24,025 nucleotides of DNA. Source: Hemicentrotus pulcherrimus. Taxonomy: Eukaryota > Echinodermata > Echinoidea > Camarodonta > Strongylocentrotidae. Every line of letters begins with the position of its first letter. The first letter of the stretch is position 1. Under the pieces are notes generated by a model, which made no database searches, had not been told where the DNA came from, and saw nothing but the letters and a program-made list of their open reading frames with translations. Positions 11,039-23,000 of this stretch are shown one piece after another. The position numbers and the translations under genes were made by a program. The DNA lies in the NCBI GenBank assembly GCA_003118195.1, contig BEXV01000533.1:69474-93498 (forward strand). The letters run 5' to 3'.

Positions 11039-14000
11039 TTGCTCTCTTTTTCACAGCTCTCCCTCTTTATCTACCTGTCTCCCCCTCTTTTTCCCTGTCT
11101 CTCTCCTTTTCTGTATATATATTATGCTTTTTTTTAAAAAATCCTTTCTCTCTCTGAATATCTGTATGTCTTACTCTCACTCTCGGCTTCTTTTGTTTGA
11201 ATATAGGTGTAATGCTATTCTTCCTCATTTCCCGCTCATTAGTGCATTGGTCAGCCAGCAGTGAGTCCCTAAAATAGACTTGGCTAACAAATTTTCAGCC
11301 GTTGACTTTGTGGATACATCTATGCATTGTCAACATTCAAGCACATTTTGAGTCCGACGTTTCGATCTATTTGGAATAAAGCAGGTACTATATACTTGTG
11401 TAAAATTGCAAAAAGAAAGTCTTGTTTATGGAGATCGTATTTCTACCATCTTACATACAACGTACATGTAAATACATGGACTTGTACAGTGTACATGGAT
11501 TACTTGACCTGTTTCCTCATCTCTGATATTGGATTTTAATTGGATTGGACTTACTGAAATGTGTGATCTTATTATAACACAACTGAGCAGTTTATTTTAT
11601 ATAATGTGTAACTCCGTAGGAAGCATGAACTAACCTGTATGCATTATCACAATGTATCATAAAGTCTACAACCCAGAATATGAGACAAGTTATGATATAT
11701 TTTGTGATGGCTTCGTGAAGTGCTGCGCAATTTTGTTGTGATTGGAGGCTCACCGATTTGTTTTTATTATTAACTCCAAGAAATTCCAGCCAGATTTGTT
11801 CCTGCATAGGTTGAAACTCTTTGTCATATGGAAAAAATATACATTTCCTTGATGTTGGAATGCTTGGAAGTTCAATTGTATTTTATCATGGTTTGTGATT
11901 GGATAATAAGTTATTAACCAAGTGAGTATGAATTGCTTTTTACAGCTCAATGTTATGAAAATTAAAAATTATTCCCTTTTACAGTTAAATAGTACATGTA
12001 TATGTATAAAAATATAAAGTTACTCTCTTTTACATCTGAAGGATGAGAAGATGAATAGCATTTGCATTATGCTCTATATAAGTATGGCATATTATCATTA
12101 TACTTTTCAAATGACATTGAACATTGCAATGATAATAATACACATATAAACACTCTAAACTTGCTCATGAAATTTCTTCATAATTTATGAAGAGGTTGTA
12201 ATCACATGACAAAACCTCTTTTAAATTACTGTGAAATGAAGTCAATAAATGCTTCTATATATACAATAAAATATTAGTCATATCAGACAACATACATGAT
12301 CCAGAAATACATGTCATGTACATGATAGAACATTGATACATCTCATTTGTTGCTTCTGAAATTCATTGTTTATGGAACCTCATTAAAACAAACACCATTT
12401 ACTAGCAATACATTGAACTACCTATGGAGGTTTGTATCTGTGTTTATTAATGTTTATGTATATTTTGTCACCACAGAGTTACTTCCATGAATTTGATTGC
12501 TACTAATTTGATCTGAGACCTTGTGTGGGTGTAGGACACTTGCTCCTGTGAAAATTGCTCCGCATCAATTACCTACACTTACCAAACTCTTTCACCTTGG
12601 ACCCAATACCATACCTAACTCTGACTCTAACTCTAAACCAAACCTTTAACCCAAAGGCAACTCTAACCCTAATCCTATACTTTTGACGAGATAATTAAAG
12701 CTCGGAGTAATTGTTGCAGGAGCAAATGTTGGGGCACTCCTCATTGGCACTAGAAATGGTTTGGATTGGTCTGGTTATGTGAAAGCCCCTAGTTTCCTTC
12801 AACCTCTCAATTGATTAATTTGATAGTGTGAATGACTCCTTGCTTTCACACAGTAATCTATTGAAATATTTTGAAAAGTGCTTCCTTATTTAAGTACATG
12901 AAGAACTGCTGCTGTGTGTAAAGGACACTTATAAAGTCCATCTTCTTTAGAAAAAGTGAAATAAACATGTTGGATTAAAAGCACCTTCTTAAAGACGTAC
13001 AGTGTCCAATTTACATGCCTCAGATCAAACCAAACCATTTTGAATTTGTGGTCTAGATGTGAAATAAGTTAATTGTTCACATTAATTTCCATTTCATGAA
13101 TTACTGTCATTTGAGTTGCTGTTGTTTGAATTCCTAATCCTTTTGAAGTTGGCGTTTGAAATTGATGACTAATGTGTGTTCTCCTTGTTTTCTCTTTTAT
13201 CCCTCCATTATTACATTCCTTCCTCCCAACTTCTTTATCACCCATTCTCTCATTCCTTCTTCCCTCTATCGCTTTCATTGATCCCATGTTCAAATTCAAT
13301 CAACCTGAAATGAATTGACATTCCTGCCATATTGTTAGGTCATTTGATTATCATCTCATGAAATTCAAATTCATGCTCTTTACCATGTATGTGCATACAA
13401 TTACAAAATGGCATAATAATGAATCTTTTAATCTTTTAATCTGATCTGTATCAATCATTTTGCCATGAACATGAACTGATATTTTTCAATATTCAAATTA
13501 ATGAGATGATTTATTTTTTATATTTTTTATTGTAATCAATCCTTTCTTTCAATTATCTATAATATCATAACTGTATACTCAATTCATGCGATTCCTATGA
13601 AAAATTATAATCCCAACAAATGCCATATTGCTTGCCATATCCAACTTGCTTTTTACTAAAATAAAACTTCTGTATCTCTAATTATTCCTAAAATAATTCA
13701 AATTAAATATTTATATCCATGTATCTACTATTAATTTCCTTTAATTTTACTAAATTTGTCAAATGCACCTTTCATGAATTTGAAACAAACATCTGACTAT
13801 GATTTCATTTTACCAAAAATAACTTTTGATTACATTTACTTTGGGTTTTACTCATACTGCTTTATGTTCAACTATTCTCTGGCTCTTTCTTCTGCAACCA
13901 TTTGATTCTATTCCTTCCAAATAATCCTATTCCTCCTTAATACCTGATAACCTCCACATTGTGTGTCTGTCTGCCAACACTGCTGGACATCTCTTTGTGG

Positions 14001-17000
14001 GTAATTTCTTCAACAATCTTCAATTTGAGCATCATTATCAAACTTGAATCGATTTGCTTTAACCATTCGAATGGCACAATTTCAATTATGAAATGCGTCT
14101 TGTACATTCTTTTCCTCTTCCTTTGCCATCTTATATCTTATCTTGACGGAAATGCTACCATTGTATTATCTTTATCTCACTCTGCCACCTTTATATAAAG
14201 GGGGTGTCCTCTTTCTGTATCTCTATGTATTTCACTTTATATTTAGTTCATTTCCTTGCCTTTCTGCTTCTTATTTCTGGCCTATTTTCTTGGCCTCTTT
14301 CCTCTATTAACATTCCTGGTGCATTAATTAACCCAATACACCATCCCTTCCCCATTATCATCATCACCATCATTATACCCCTCCCACCCTCAAATCTGAC
14401 CCCCTACCATACCCATCTCGGACTTACATTCATGGCCTTTTATTAACCCCTCCCCCTCCCATACACACATTCACATGCACATTAACATCATCATACTCCC
14501 AATCCAAATTCCCTATTACACCCTCCACCTCTCCTATCCCTTCCCCCTTTTCCTATCCCCCCTCTCCTATCCCCTCCCCCTCTCCTACCCCCCCCTCCCC
14601 CCTTTCCCTAACATCACACCAATGTTAACTGCCCATGGTTTGCTGTGTAATTACTTGGGATCCCCTGGACATGTTCCTGTCTCCACCCTACTTTGGGCAA
14701 CGTTGATTCTGTAGCGCTCTTAAGCAGCGTTCGGCACACACTAGCCCAGAGAGGGCGACAGGCACCAGCACCTCTTCCAAAACTGTGTTGCAGTGAGTTG
14801 CTTTGGATATGGTTGCAGAGACTTTCAAGAAATCATTTCATGTGCAATTTCAGTAGCCTCGTGTACCGCCATTGAAATGTGGAAACACTACGATGACAGA
14901 TAAACTTATCCAAAATGATTTGTATGGACAATGCAAAGAGATATTGAAGTTGCCACTGCGCTGATTTCTTGACATTCTGTGTGATCATAATTTTTACTAA
15001 TCCTTTTAGAATTCCAATATTGAAACAAGCAAATGCACTCCATTAAAAAAACAAATAAGTCATATACCATAGCAAAGAAAACTGATGACTTATTATGATA
15101 TGTTGTGAGCAAACTTTCCATTAGCAATTCATCCTTAATAATAATAATAATACTGTTCTTTTATAGCGCATTTCAAGCTGTTGACATTTCAATGCGCTTT
15201 ACAATTGCCTTGAAACCTATCACTATTTCTTGCTTAATTATTGGCATGTACAGTACATGTCAATTTTACACTTGCGAATGTGTGCTTAAAGAAAGAAAAA
15301 CAGGAGAAATTGCCATTAAAGATGTTAAATTTTATACATTACCCATGAAACTTTCATTACAATTGCATTGTATTAAATGCATTTGCCAAAGCTATGGAGT
15401 GCATTTGATGTTTTACTTTGTTTCTCAATTACGTTTAGTTTTTACATCCTCTTCAGAGTAGAATAGGTTTTTGCAATCTGCATGTGTTCAGATTTAGAGA
15501 GTGTTCTGACTTTCAAGAAAACACTCTATTTGCATGTTGTTCATTTGTTGATATTTACATTGTTTACAACATGGTGAAGGTATTATGTTTTTGACTAGCA
15601 TGAAATGTTGTTCCATCTGTGGAATTAGTAACACTAGGCCATCAACCAACTTCTTGCAGAATATTATCTGTAATGGAGGTTGGAAAACCCCTCTAGTCTA
15701 AATTATTATTACATGTCTATTGGAAAGAGAAACGTTCATTATGGATGAGTGTATGGCAGATGTATACTGAGGTCTTGCCAAAGGACACTTGTATGAAGGC
15801 GGGGACTTGAACCACAAACCTTATCATCCATCGGTTATTATGTTCAAAGGAGTGTCTACATCTAAACCTCATAACAGCACTAACCAAATACAGTCAAACC
15901 TGTCTATTAAGGCCACCGAAGGGAAACACAAGAAGCAGCCACTTTAGAAAGGTGGTCATTCTAGACAGGTTTTTTAACACACATTTCCTTCTAGAGGGAG
16001 GCAAAATGGGTGACTACGGTAGACAGGTGGACTTTATAGAAAGGTGGCCGCTAAGACAGGTTTGACTTTAATAAGGCTTTAGCATGGAACTCCAAATAGG
16101 ATTTTGTAATTCATTTTGGTGATTGGTCTCTCATACATTTATCCATATAATCAAGTTTGATATTAATTAATTCTAAGATGTTGATTGTTCATGTACCTAA
16201 ATGTGACAATACACTAGCAAAAGGTAAATGAGTTAAAAGGTAAGAACACGTGTAAAGTTTGATAGAACATGTGACCTGTACTTCTCATGTAAACAACTTT
16301 GCATGTGATGAACTTCTGCATGTGCATTTACAGTATGTGGCTTCAATTTCTACATAATCATAGACAATGAGGGATATTTTTGAGCTTCTTTCTGAACTAT
16401 TATTAGCCGGTAATAAGGTTAATGACTGTCGTTCCCCTATATTATAGATCTATAATAACTTTCTCAGCAAAGCTGTGTTGGTGTGCACTTCCCTCTGAGT
16501 TCACTTGCATAACTGTCTTACTCCGCGACCTCCGCTTGACTCCTATCTCGATTTTCACTTTTTCTTAACGATATAAATAACCTGAAGTCATACAATCAAT
16601 GAGATGCATTGGATAGTAAGGAGCGGACAGCATGTTAGTGAAACAAGGCAGAGCTTTTTTTTACTTGTAGAAAATACATTTTACTCTTTTGAAGCTGCAC
16701 ATATAGTTCAATCGTGTACCTTTTTACTCCCACTCTACACTCGGCCTGCAGCAAGCTATAGTTACAATAATATTCCAGTTGTGGACTGTAACAGGCTGGA
16801 AGAAACACTTCAAACAATGATCACTGTTGAGAATTTGTGTCATTTTATTCATTCTTTATTCACTATGGAATGAAAGAGAATACTGCCACATTGTTTGGAG
16901 TATACAGTACACGTGCCAAAAGTTGATTGTGGCACTCCACTGGATTGGCTGCTCAATTAGTCACTCATAGCAGGGAACGAGTTATAGATCGGGAAAGCTG

Positions 17001-20000
17001 TGCAATGAACAAAAAGCAAAAAGACAATCAAAAAACGGAAATGGCACTCAGAAAAAGAAATCATCATTGATAAATCCTACATTTGTCTCATTCTCAAACT
17101 GCTGGAATTACACTGTATGTCTGAATGCCAAGTATCCCCCATCTGTCCAGCCTCAAACAGGAATTTTGATAAAAATAATCTTTTGTGCATGGTTGATTTA
17201 GACACCACTCCAAGACCTTTGAGATGGGAGACGAAGATGAAGATGAGCTCACTCAGTCACCTGATCCAAGCAGCCATGAACGATTCAGTCACATGACGTC
17301 ACAGCTCAGTCTGGAGTACCAGCGTGTGTCCATTAGTGGTGAAGATATGAGTGGGGTGAGTACCTTTAGCAGTAAAGAGAAGGAGCAGTTCTGGGAAAGA
17401 TGATCCATAAGTTGTGAGCTTTTTCATCATGTTTATATGGTAGGATAACATAGACATATATGTCTCCTGAAAAAGATGGCTCTTCAAAAGCCCCCACAAG
17501 CCCTTCAAATATGACAAGAAATAGCAAAAGTGTTTGGACCAAATTTTTCTCAACATATTTTTGTGTAGTGCCATATTATATACAATTTATGTGTACAGTG
17601 CTTGCAGATTTCAGCAAGACTTATTTGACTCTGCATCATTGTGATGTATCCAAAACCTCACAGTATACACCAATTCTTGTGCACTACATAATCAACATTT
17701 TCCGGTCTTTTTAGCATTGCAGTCGCATGACCATCATGAACATGTAATTACTAGGTTTTATTCATGAAAGTGGTACATCACTTATGAAGTGAGGAACGTC
17801 AAATGAAAATTTATCTCAGTGAGAATAAACATGAGTTTGCTGATTGTAAAGCTAACTCCATCTCTGCTGTGATCAGTACAGGAGGATGATGATAACCTAT
17901 GTTCTTACTTTAAGAGAGTAAACTCTGTCCTGTTCTTTTCAATCATAATCATGGCAATTTTACCCATGTCTCAACTTTCCTCCTGGATGTTAACCCTATG
18001 ATCCTGACCATGTTTCTCTGTACTTTTCCAAATCCTTATAAGGTTCCACCTGAAGACCTCCATCATGCATCTCTGTCTCTTGTGGAAACATTGTTAATCT
18101 GTACATTGTAGACTGGCCCTCAGATAGGACTGTAAACCGTATGATCTTAACCATGTATCTCTGTACTTTTCCCAATCCTTAAGGTCCCACCTGAAGACCT
18201 CCATCATGCATCTCTGTCCCTTGTGGAAACATTGTTAATCTGTACATTGTCGACTGTCCCTCAGAAAGGACTGTGAGCCTTATGATCTTGACCATGTATC
18301 TAAGTACTTTTCTAAATCCTTAAGGTTCCACCAAAAGACACTTCCCATATATGGACATCTTTGTCTCTTGTGGAAACATTGTTGTGTACATTGTAGAATG
18401 TCCCTCAGAAAGGACTGTGAGCCTTATGATCTTGATTATGTATATCTGTTCATGTACGTTTCCCAATCCTTATAAGGTTCCACCTGAAGACCTTCACTTT
18501 GCTTCTATGTCGTTGGTGGAAGCCTTATTGATCCGTGAGAAGTACATGGAGCTGGCTTCACAGACCTTCCCAAGGACCACTACCTACTTCCTGAGACAGG
18601 TCGACCGCAAGCCTCTCAATCTGGACGAATCAAGCTCCGTTAAAGACGCTCACAGTAAGTATTCTGCTCTAGCATTCACCAGTCAAGATGGGTGGGTGCA
18701 AAGAGGTTGATTCCTTTATAGTATGGGAGCCAGTCCAGAAATAGTTATCCCATTTTACCCATAAGATCTGACCCCTTACAGTTACCTAGACCATCTCACT
18801 CGTTGATAAGAATGTTGTCAGCCTACACTAACCAGTGGTTTAGCCCAAGAGCTCCTGAAACAGACCCCAAAGTTGGGTCAATTTTACCCATCTATCTAGC
18901 CCATGCTACTTTGTCAGTAGGAAGTAGTATGACTGGTCATTACAAAACACAACAATGACAGAAATTTCTGTCAGATGGTTTTTCAGATACGCCTAAAAAG
19001 GTATGGTTAAGGTTTCCCTGTAAATCCCACATATAATGTTAGAAGCAAGATTTATGACTGTACATTGGAAAAGTATCTTTTTAAATGACAACAAAAATCA
19101 AATTGTGAAGGGGACATAACATTCTCCTTTGTCCAAACTTTGCTGCCCACAGATACTCTTAATGTATAGAAAGAGTATTCTCTGCATGCCAAGCCTATAT
19201 GTGCGCTTTATGAGCACCATTTGAATTATCATTATTATTAACTCAAAAGTGTAATTCAGGTCAGTGCTATAGTGCAATCATGAGCATTGTGGTTTTCTTG
19301 AGTTGCAATTTGATATCAAATGATAATTTCATTAATACGTTATGAAATTGTGAAAAAATTGTATTGCTCTTTCAAAGTAGCCACAAAAAATCTTGTCTGG
19401 AGAATGTAAACACACCCTTGTAACTATCTTTACCTCTCTGACAAAGACAGAATAGAGAAGCGTGCAAGTAAATTTCAGTAAATTTCAGCATGACATTCAC
19501 ACAGGTAAACTTAATTACTATTATTTGATTGAAACTTCCAATGATTGCTTTTTATGATCTAATTTTAAAAGATGCAGTCAAACACTTCCATTTCTATTTA
19601 AATGTTAAATGGTCCCTACAGCTTTGCATGATGAAAACACATGTGAAGGAATGTAATATCCATGGCAAAGATGCACCATTATTAATTGTTATGTTTCTGC
19701 ATTGTATTAGTAAGTAAGAAGAATCCTAAGAACCAGGAGATGGCTAAAAGCCCAGACAAAGAAATCCAGCGTAAGTTCGTTTGTGTGAACCTCCCTTTTT
19801 GTGTCACTGATCTGCTGTCATGGAACTTTACTTCAAGTACCACCAATCTGGTCTGACCTTACCTAGAATAAATCTTTGCTTTTCTCCCATTTCCTGTGAT
19901 GTGCTTCTTCCTAATGTGAATTATTGCACTTTTAATATTCCTCTTTAAAGGATTAAGTCAAATATTGTTCTTTGGAAAGTACCTATTCCTCACATTTTTT

Positions 20001-23000
20001 ATTTCTAAAAAGTGAAACCAGAATTGTTTGGTTGATTTTTGTGGTGAATGTTGTGCTCTCTTTCATTTCTACCCATTTCATTGAAAGTTTTGAAGGGTTT
20101 ACATATGATCTACACTGTACATGATTATATGTAGGTTTTCACAAACATGTAAAAACCAAGAAACAAGATGAAACAGTTAACGTTAAAATAATGATGGAAT
20201 TCATAGTTTGGCTGTAATTCCATTGATTTATAGGCTAACTTACATGTGAGCATAAGCTAAACTTTGACCTAAATTACCTGAACTGCTGCAAGTATACATG
20301 TGTACTAAAATATGTATGATGGTTGTTATTATCCACGTTGAACACCCATTTCACCAGATTCATTGTTCATTCACATTCACTCATAAAATTCTTTTTATAC
20401 ATGTAGGTATGGTATTGTATTGAATTGGTTTGGTTTATTGAAAACAAAAAAACATGGCATAAAAGTACATTGATTAAACATAAAAATATAGAAAACTAAA
20501 CAAGTATTGAGTATATTTAAATACGATTTACTAGACTATTTTCATTTTCAGTACAAAATTGTCATTTGTTTTGACTCAAATAAAAATACACTGTAGAGTG
20601 TAAAGTGCACCACACAAGTTGACCTTATTGTAATTAGATAAATTGTAATGATATTTAGTGGGATTCTTGAGTTTTTCAACCTGATAAGAAGGCCAAAGGC
20701 TGATTGCCAAGTCAGCAGTCTTCTAACATGTCCATTTTACTGTAACTTGAAGCTTATTACGCCTTTGCTCTTACTAGAAAACTCATAGTACCCCCCCCCC
20801 CAAAAAAAAAGTTTACCCTTCTTTGGTTTAAGATTCAAGACCTTAAAATGTAGTGCATGTATTGAATCCTATTGGGACATGTTCCCTGTAGTTCCTGCAT
20901 TGTTAGCCTTGAGTTGACTATGATAGAACATGAGCTATTGTCATCATGTCAGTAGTTTGGCATCTAAAGCATGTTGATACAATCAGACAAAGTTTTGTTT
21001 GCCTCATCTTCATGACAGACACAATTGTCACATATTTTCCTGTTCAATTCTCTCTGCAAGGATGTCTAACTTTCACTCCAGTGCATTTGACTGTGGTTAT
21101 TTTTAACATGAGTGTGTTAAGATTTACCGTTCTTGATTAATATGGAAAGCTCATGTGTGAAATGCTCCATGTGTGTGATGCTGGGTGCTATGGTCTATTT
21201 AAAGGCGGTGTGTCCCTTTTGCAGGATCAAAATATAAACTTGTGTAAAACCTATGGTAAACAAGAGATAATAAACAATAAACACCAAGAACCTGAAATTA
21301 GCCTTGAAAGGTTCGATATGTATGTGTGTTTTAAAACAGCTTTGCATTTCTAATCTCTCAGAAACGTGATTCTGGCACTATGTCACATACAAAATGCACT
21401 TTTTTTGGTGTTTCAATATACCCATATCTGAAGACGTTTAAAAAACAGGCTTGCGATTATCACCATGAAAATTTGTCTGAAACACGTTTTAAAAAGCTGA
21501 TCCTAGGCTAAAAAAGGAATTATAAATGCTCCTTGGGCCGTGCGTATTTGACGTGGAAGGCTGGACAGCTCGATTATCCGTTACACACCTGTTCTTTGTC
21601 CGTCTCTTTTAAACAGATCATCCTATCAACGCTCCGTCTAAGTCAGATCCGTTTGAGATGGAGCTTCCTGATGCGATCAGTTGTGAGTTGAAGCTGATGG
21701 AGGGTGTGATGAGAGTCTTTGAGAATCAGGAGAAGCTGGAGAAGAACGAGCCCATTGAGCTGGCCTACCCAGATAGGTCTACGTTCCTGAATGATAGCAA
21801 CAAGATGCTTGCCCTCATTGCTAATGGACCCATGTGAGTTTGGAGCTATTGAGCACCCTTGTCTGGTTACTGTATCCTTTTGCTTCGAAAATGAGTAAAA
21901 GTAGAGGCTAAGTATTGTTACTCCATTGAGGGTAAAAAATGTACATGTTTTTAACAAATTATGCCTCTCTCAAGGATATATAATCCCACATTTATGCAGG
22001 AATTTACAAAGGATGTTTATTTAATCGGAGTTTGAACCTCCATGAGTGTAGTTTGTACATGGAAGTGTCCCCAGAAGTGTCCAAAGAATAAGCAGTATAT
22101 TCCTATTCAGACTTTCCCTTATTGAGGTTTAAACCGTGATTTAGACGACTGTTTGAATTTTTAAGCCCTTTGTGAATTTAGGTTATAGACCATTTGAATT
22201 TAAAAGTTGTCTATTAACTCATTTGACGTTTGATAGGTTTGCAGTTTCACATTGTGGGTAGTCCTGAAAAGGACTGTTGGGTTTGAAAGGTAATAAGAAA
22301 GAAAAGAGTGAGGGAGGAGTGTTCTTTCATATTTTGTCCTTTGGAGGACTACAAGAGGTTTTTGGGAGAGAAGTAGAGAAACTTAGGAGAGAGAGAAGTA
22401 TTTTTCACTGTCTTGTAACTCTTTCATGTTAATGCTCTGTGTTGTGATTGCTATTTGCTTATACCGGGAAATTAAACAAATAAAAAGGACTGGTGAATCA
22501 GGTTATGAATGGAGAGAGAGAGAGAGAGAGAGAAAGGGAAAGAGAAAGAGAGAGAGAGAGAGAGCAAGGTTGGATGTTTTGAACAGATTAACTGTTTGTC
22601 ATCGGGATCCGTCTGACAATGACTAAAATATTTATTCCATTTCCTCCGCAGTAAATCGTTCTCCTATCGGCGTCTGTCCTACCTCTCCTCTAAGTTCCAT
22701 CTCCACAACCTGCTGAATGAGATGAAGGAACTAGCAGCTCAGAAGAGTGTGCCTCACAGGGACTTCTACAACCTCAGAAAGGTACTCCTCCCATCCACTA
22801 ATATTACTACAGTCAAACCTGCTTTAGTGACCACCTGTATACGAAGACCACACTTTTTGTTTCCCTTGAAAATGGTTTCTCATTCAGTTAAAATATGTAC
22901 TATAGGCACCTGTACATAAAGACCACCTGCCTATAAAGACCACTTTTCTTATCTCCCTTGGGTGGTCTTTATAGACAGGTTTCACTGAAGAACCATCTAT

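Larger units (their letters stand above)
10199..17201 (+). other. 7-kb intron between exons 3 and 4
   Basis: The longest gap between common exons. It holds a CT microsatellite (10984-11035), a TIR element with telomere-like filling (12534-12734), a G-poor pyrimidine-rich tract (about 13190-14620), a small higher-GC patch (14690-14840), SINE fragments on the minus strand (15137-15210 and 15765-15845) and a 178-bp MITE (15891-16068). I did not find an exon encoding the acidic QDFLKTDSDSD-like segment that vertebrate AMPD2 has at this point. Confidence 0.55.
17998..18425 (+). repeat. Three tandem copies of the exon 5 acceptor and 5' exon
   Basis: The units start at atgatc (17998, 18141 and 18282), with the functional unit at 18426, so the spacings are 143, 141 and 144 bp. 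Each unit carries an acceptor-like tract ending in aag (..aatccttataag or ..aatccttaag). About 60 nt matching the start of exon 5 follow, from the gttccacctgaagacct word through gtggaa and ttgttaatc. A shared non-coding tail ends each unit, with ccctcag and aggactgt in all three. The three upstream units resemble each other more than the functional exon, so a truncated copy seems to have been amplified. Confidence 0.85.
17356..18476 (+). other. Intron between exons 4 and 5
   Basis: Its last 480 bases are the tandem array of decayed copies of the next exon's 5' end (17998-18425) plus the functional acceptor region. The first 640 bases show nothing I can name. Confidence 0.6.

Noticed and set aside
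10892..11264. Overlapping ORFs of 73-113 codons rich in Leu and Ser
   Set aside because: They are translations of the CT microsatellite and its C/T-rich flank in all three frames.
13959..14714. Three consecutive + strand ORFs of about 80 codons
   Set aside because: Composition artefacts of the G-poor pyrimidine tract; Pro/Leu/Ile/Ser strings with no conserved pattern.
15105..15461. 118-codon + ORF
   Set aside because: Begins inside a reversed SINE tail, has no coding resemblance and no donor/acceptor arrangement fitting the gene.
16604..16873. 89-codon + ORF upstream of exon 4
   Set aside because: No family match, overlapped by an equally open minus-strand frame, and no splice sites in the right phase.
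17998..18425. CRISPR-like array
   Set aside because: The period is about 142 bp with exon-derived content and no spacers; it is a tandem exon-fragment duplication in a eukaryotic gene.
18351..18476. Leftward extension of exon 5's open frame
   Set aside because: It lies in the tail of fossil unit 3 and the acceptor tract; family similarity begins exactly at 18477.
19715..19770. Alternative acceptor four bases into the optional exon
   Set aside because: It shifts the exon to a frame reading [10 protein letters not shown] and breaks the junction with exon 7.
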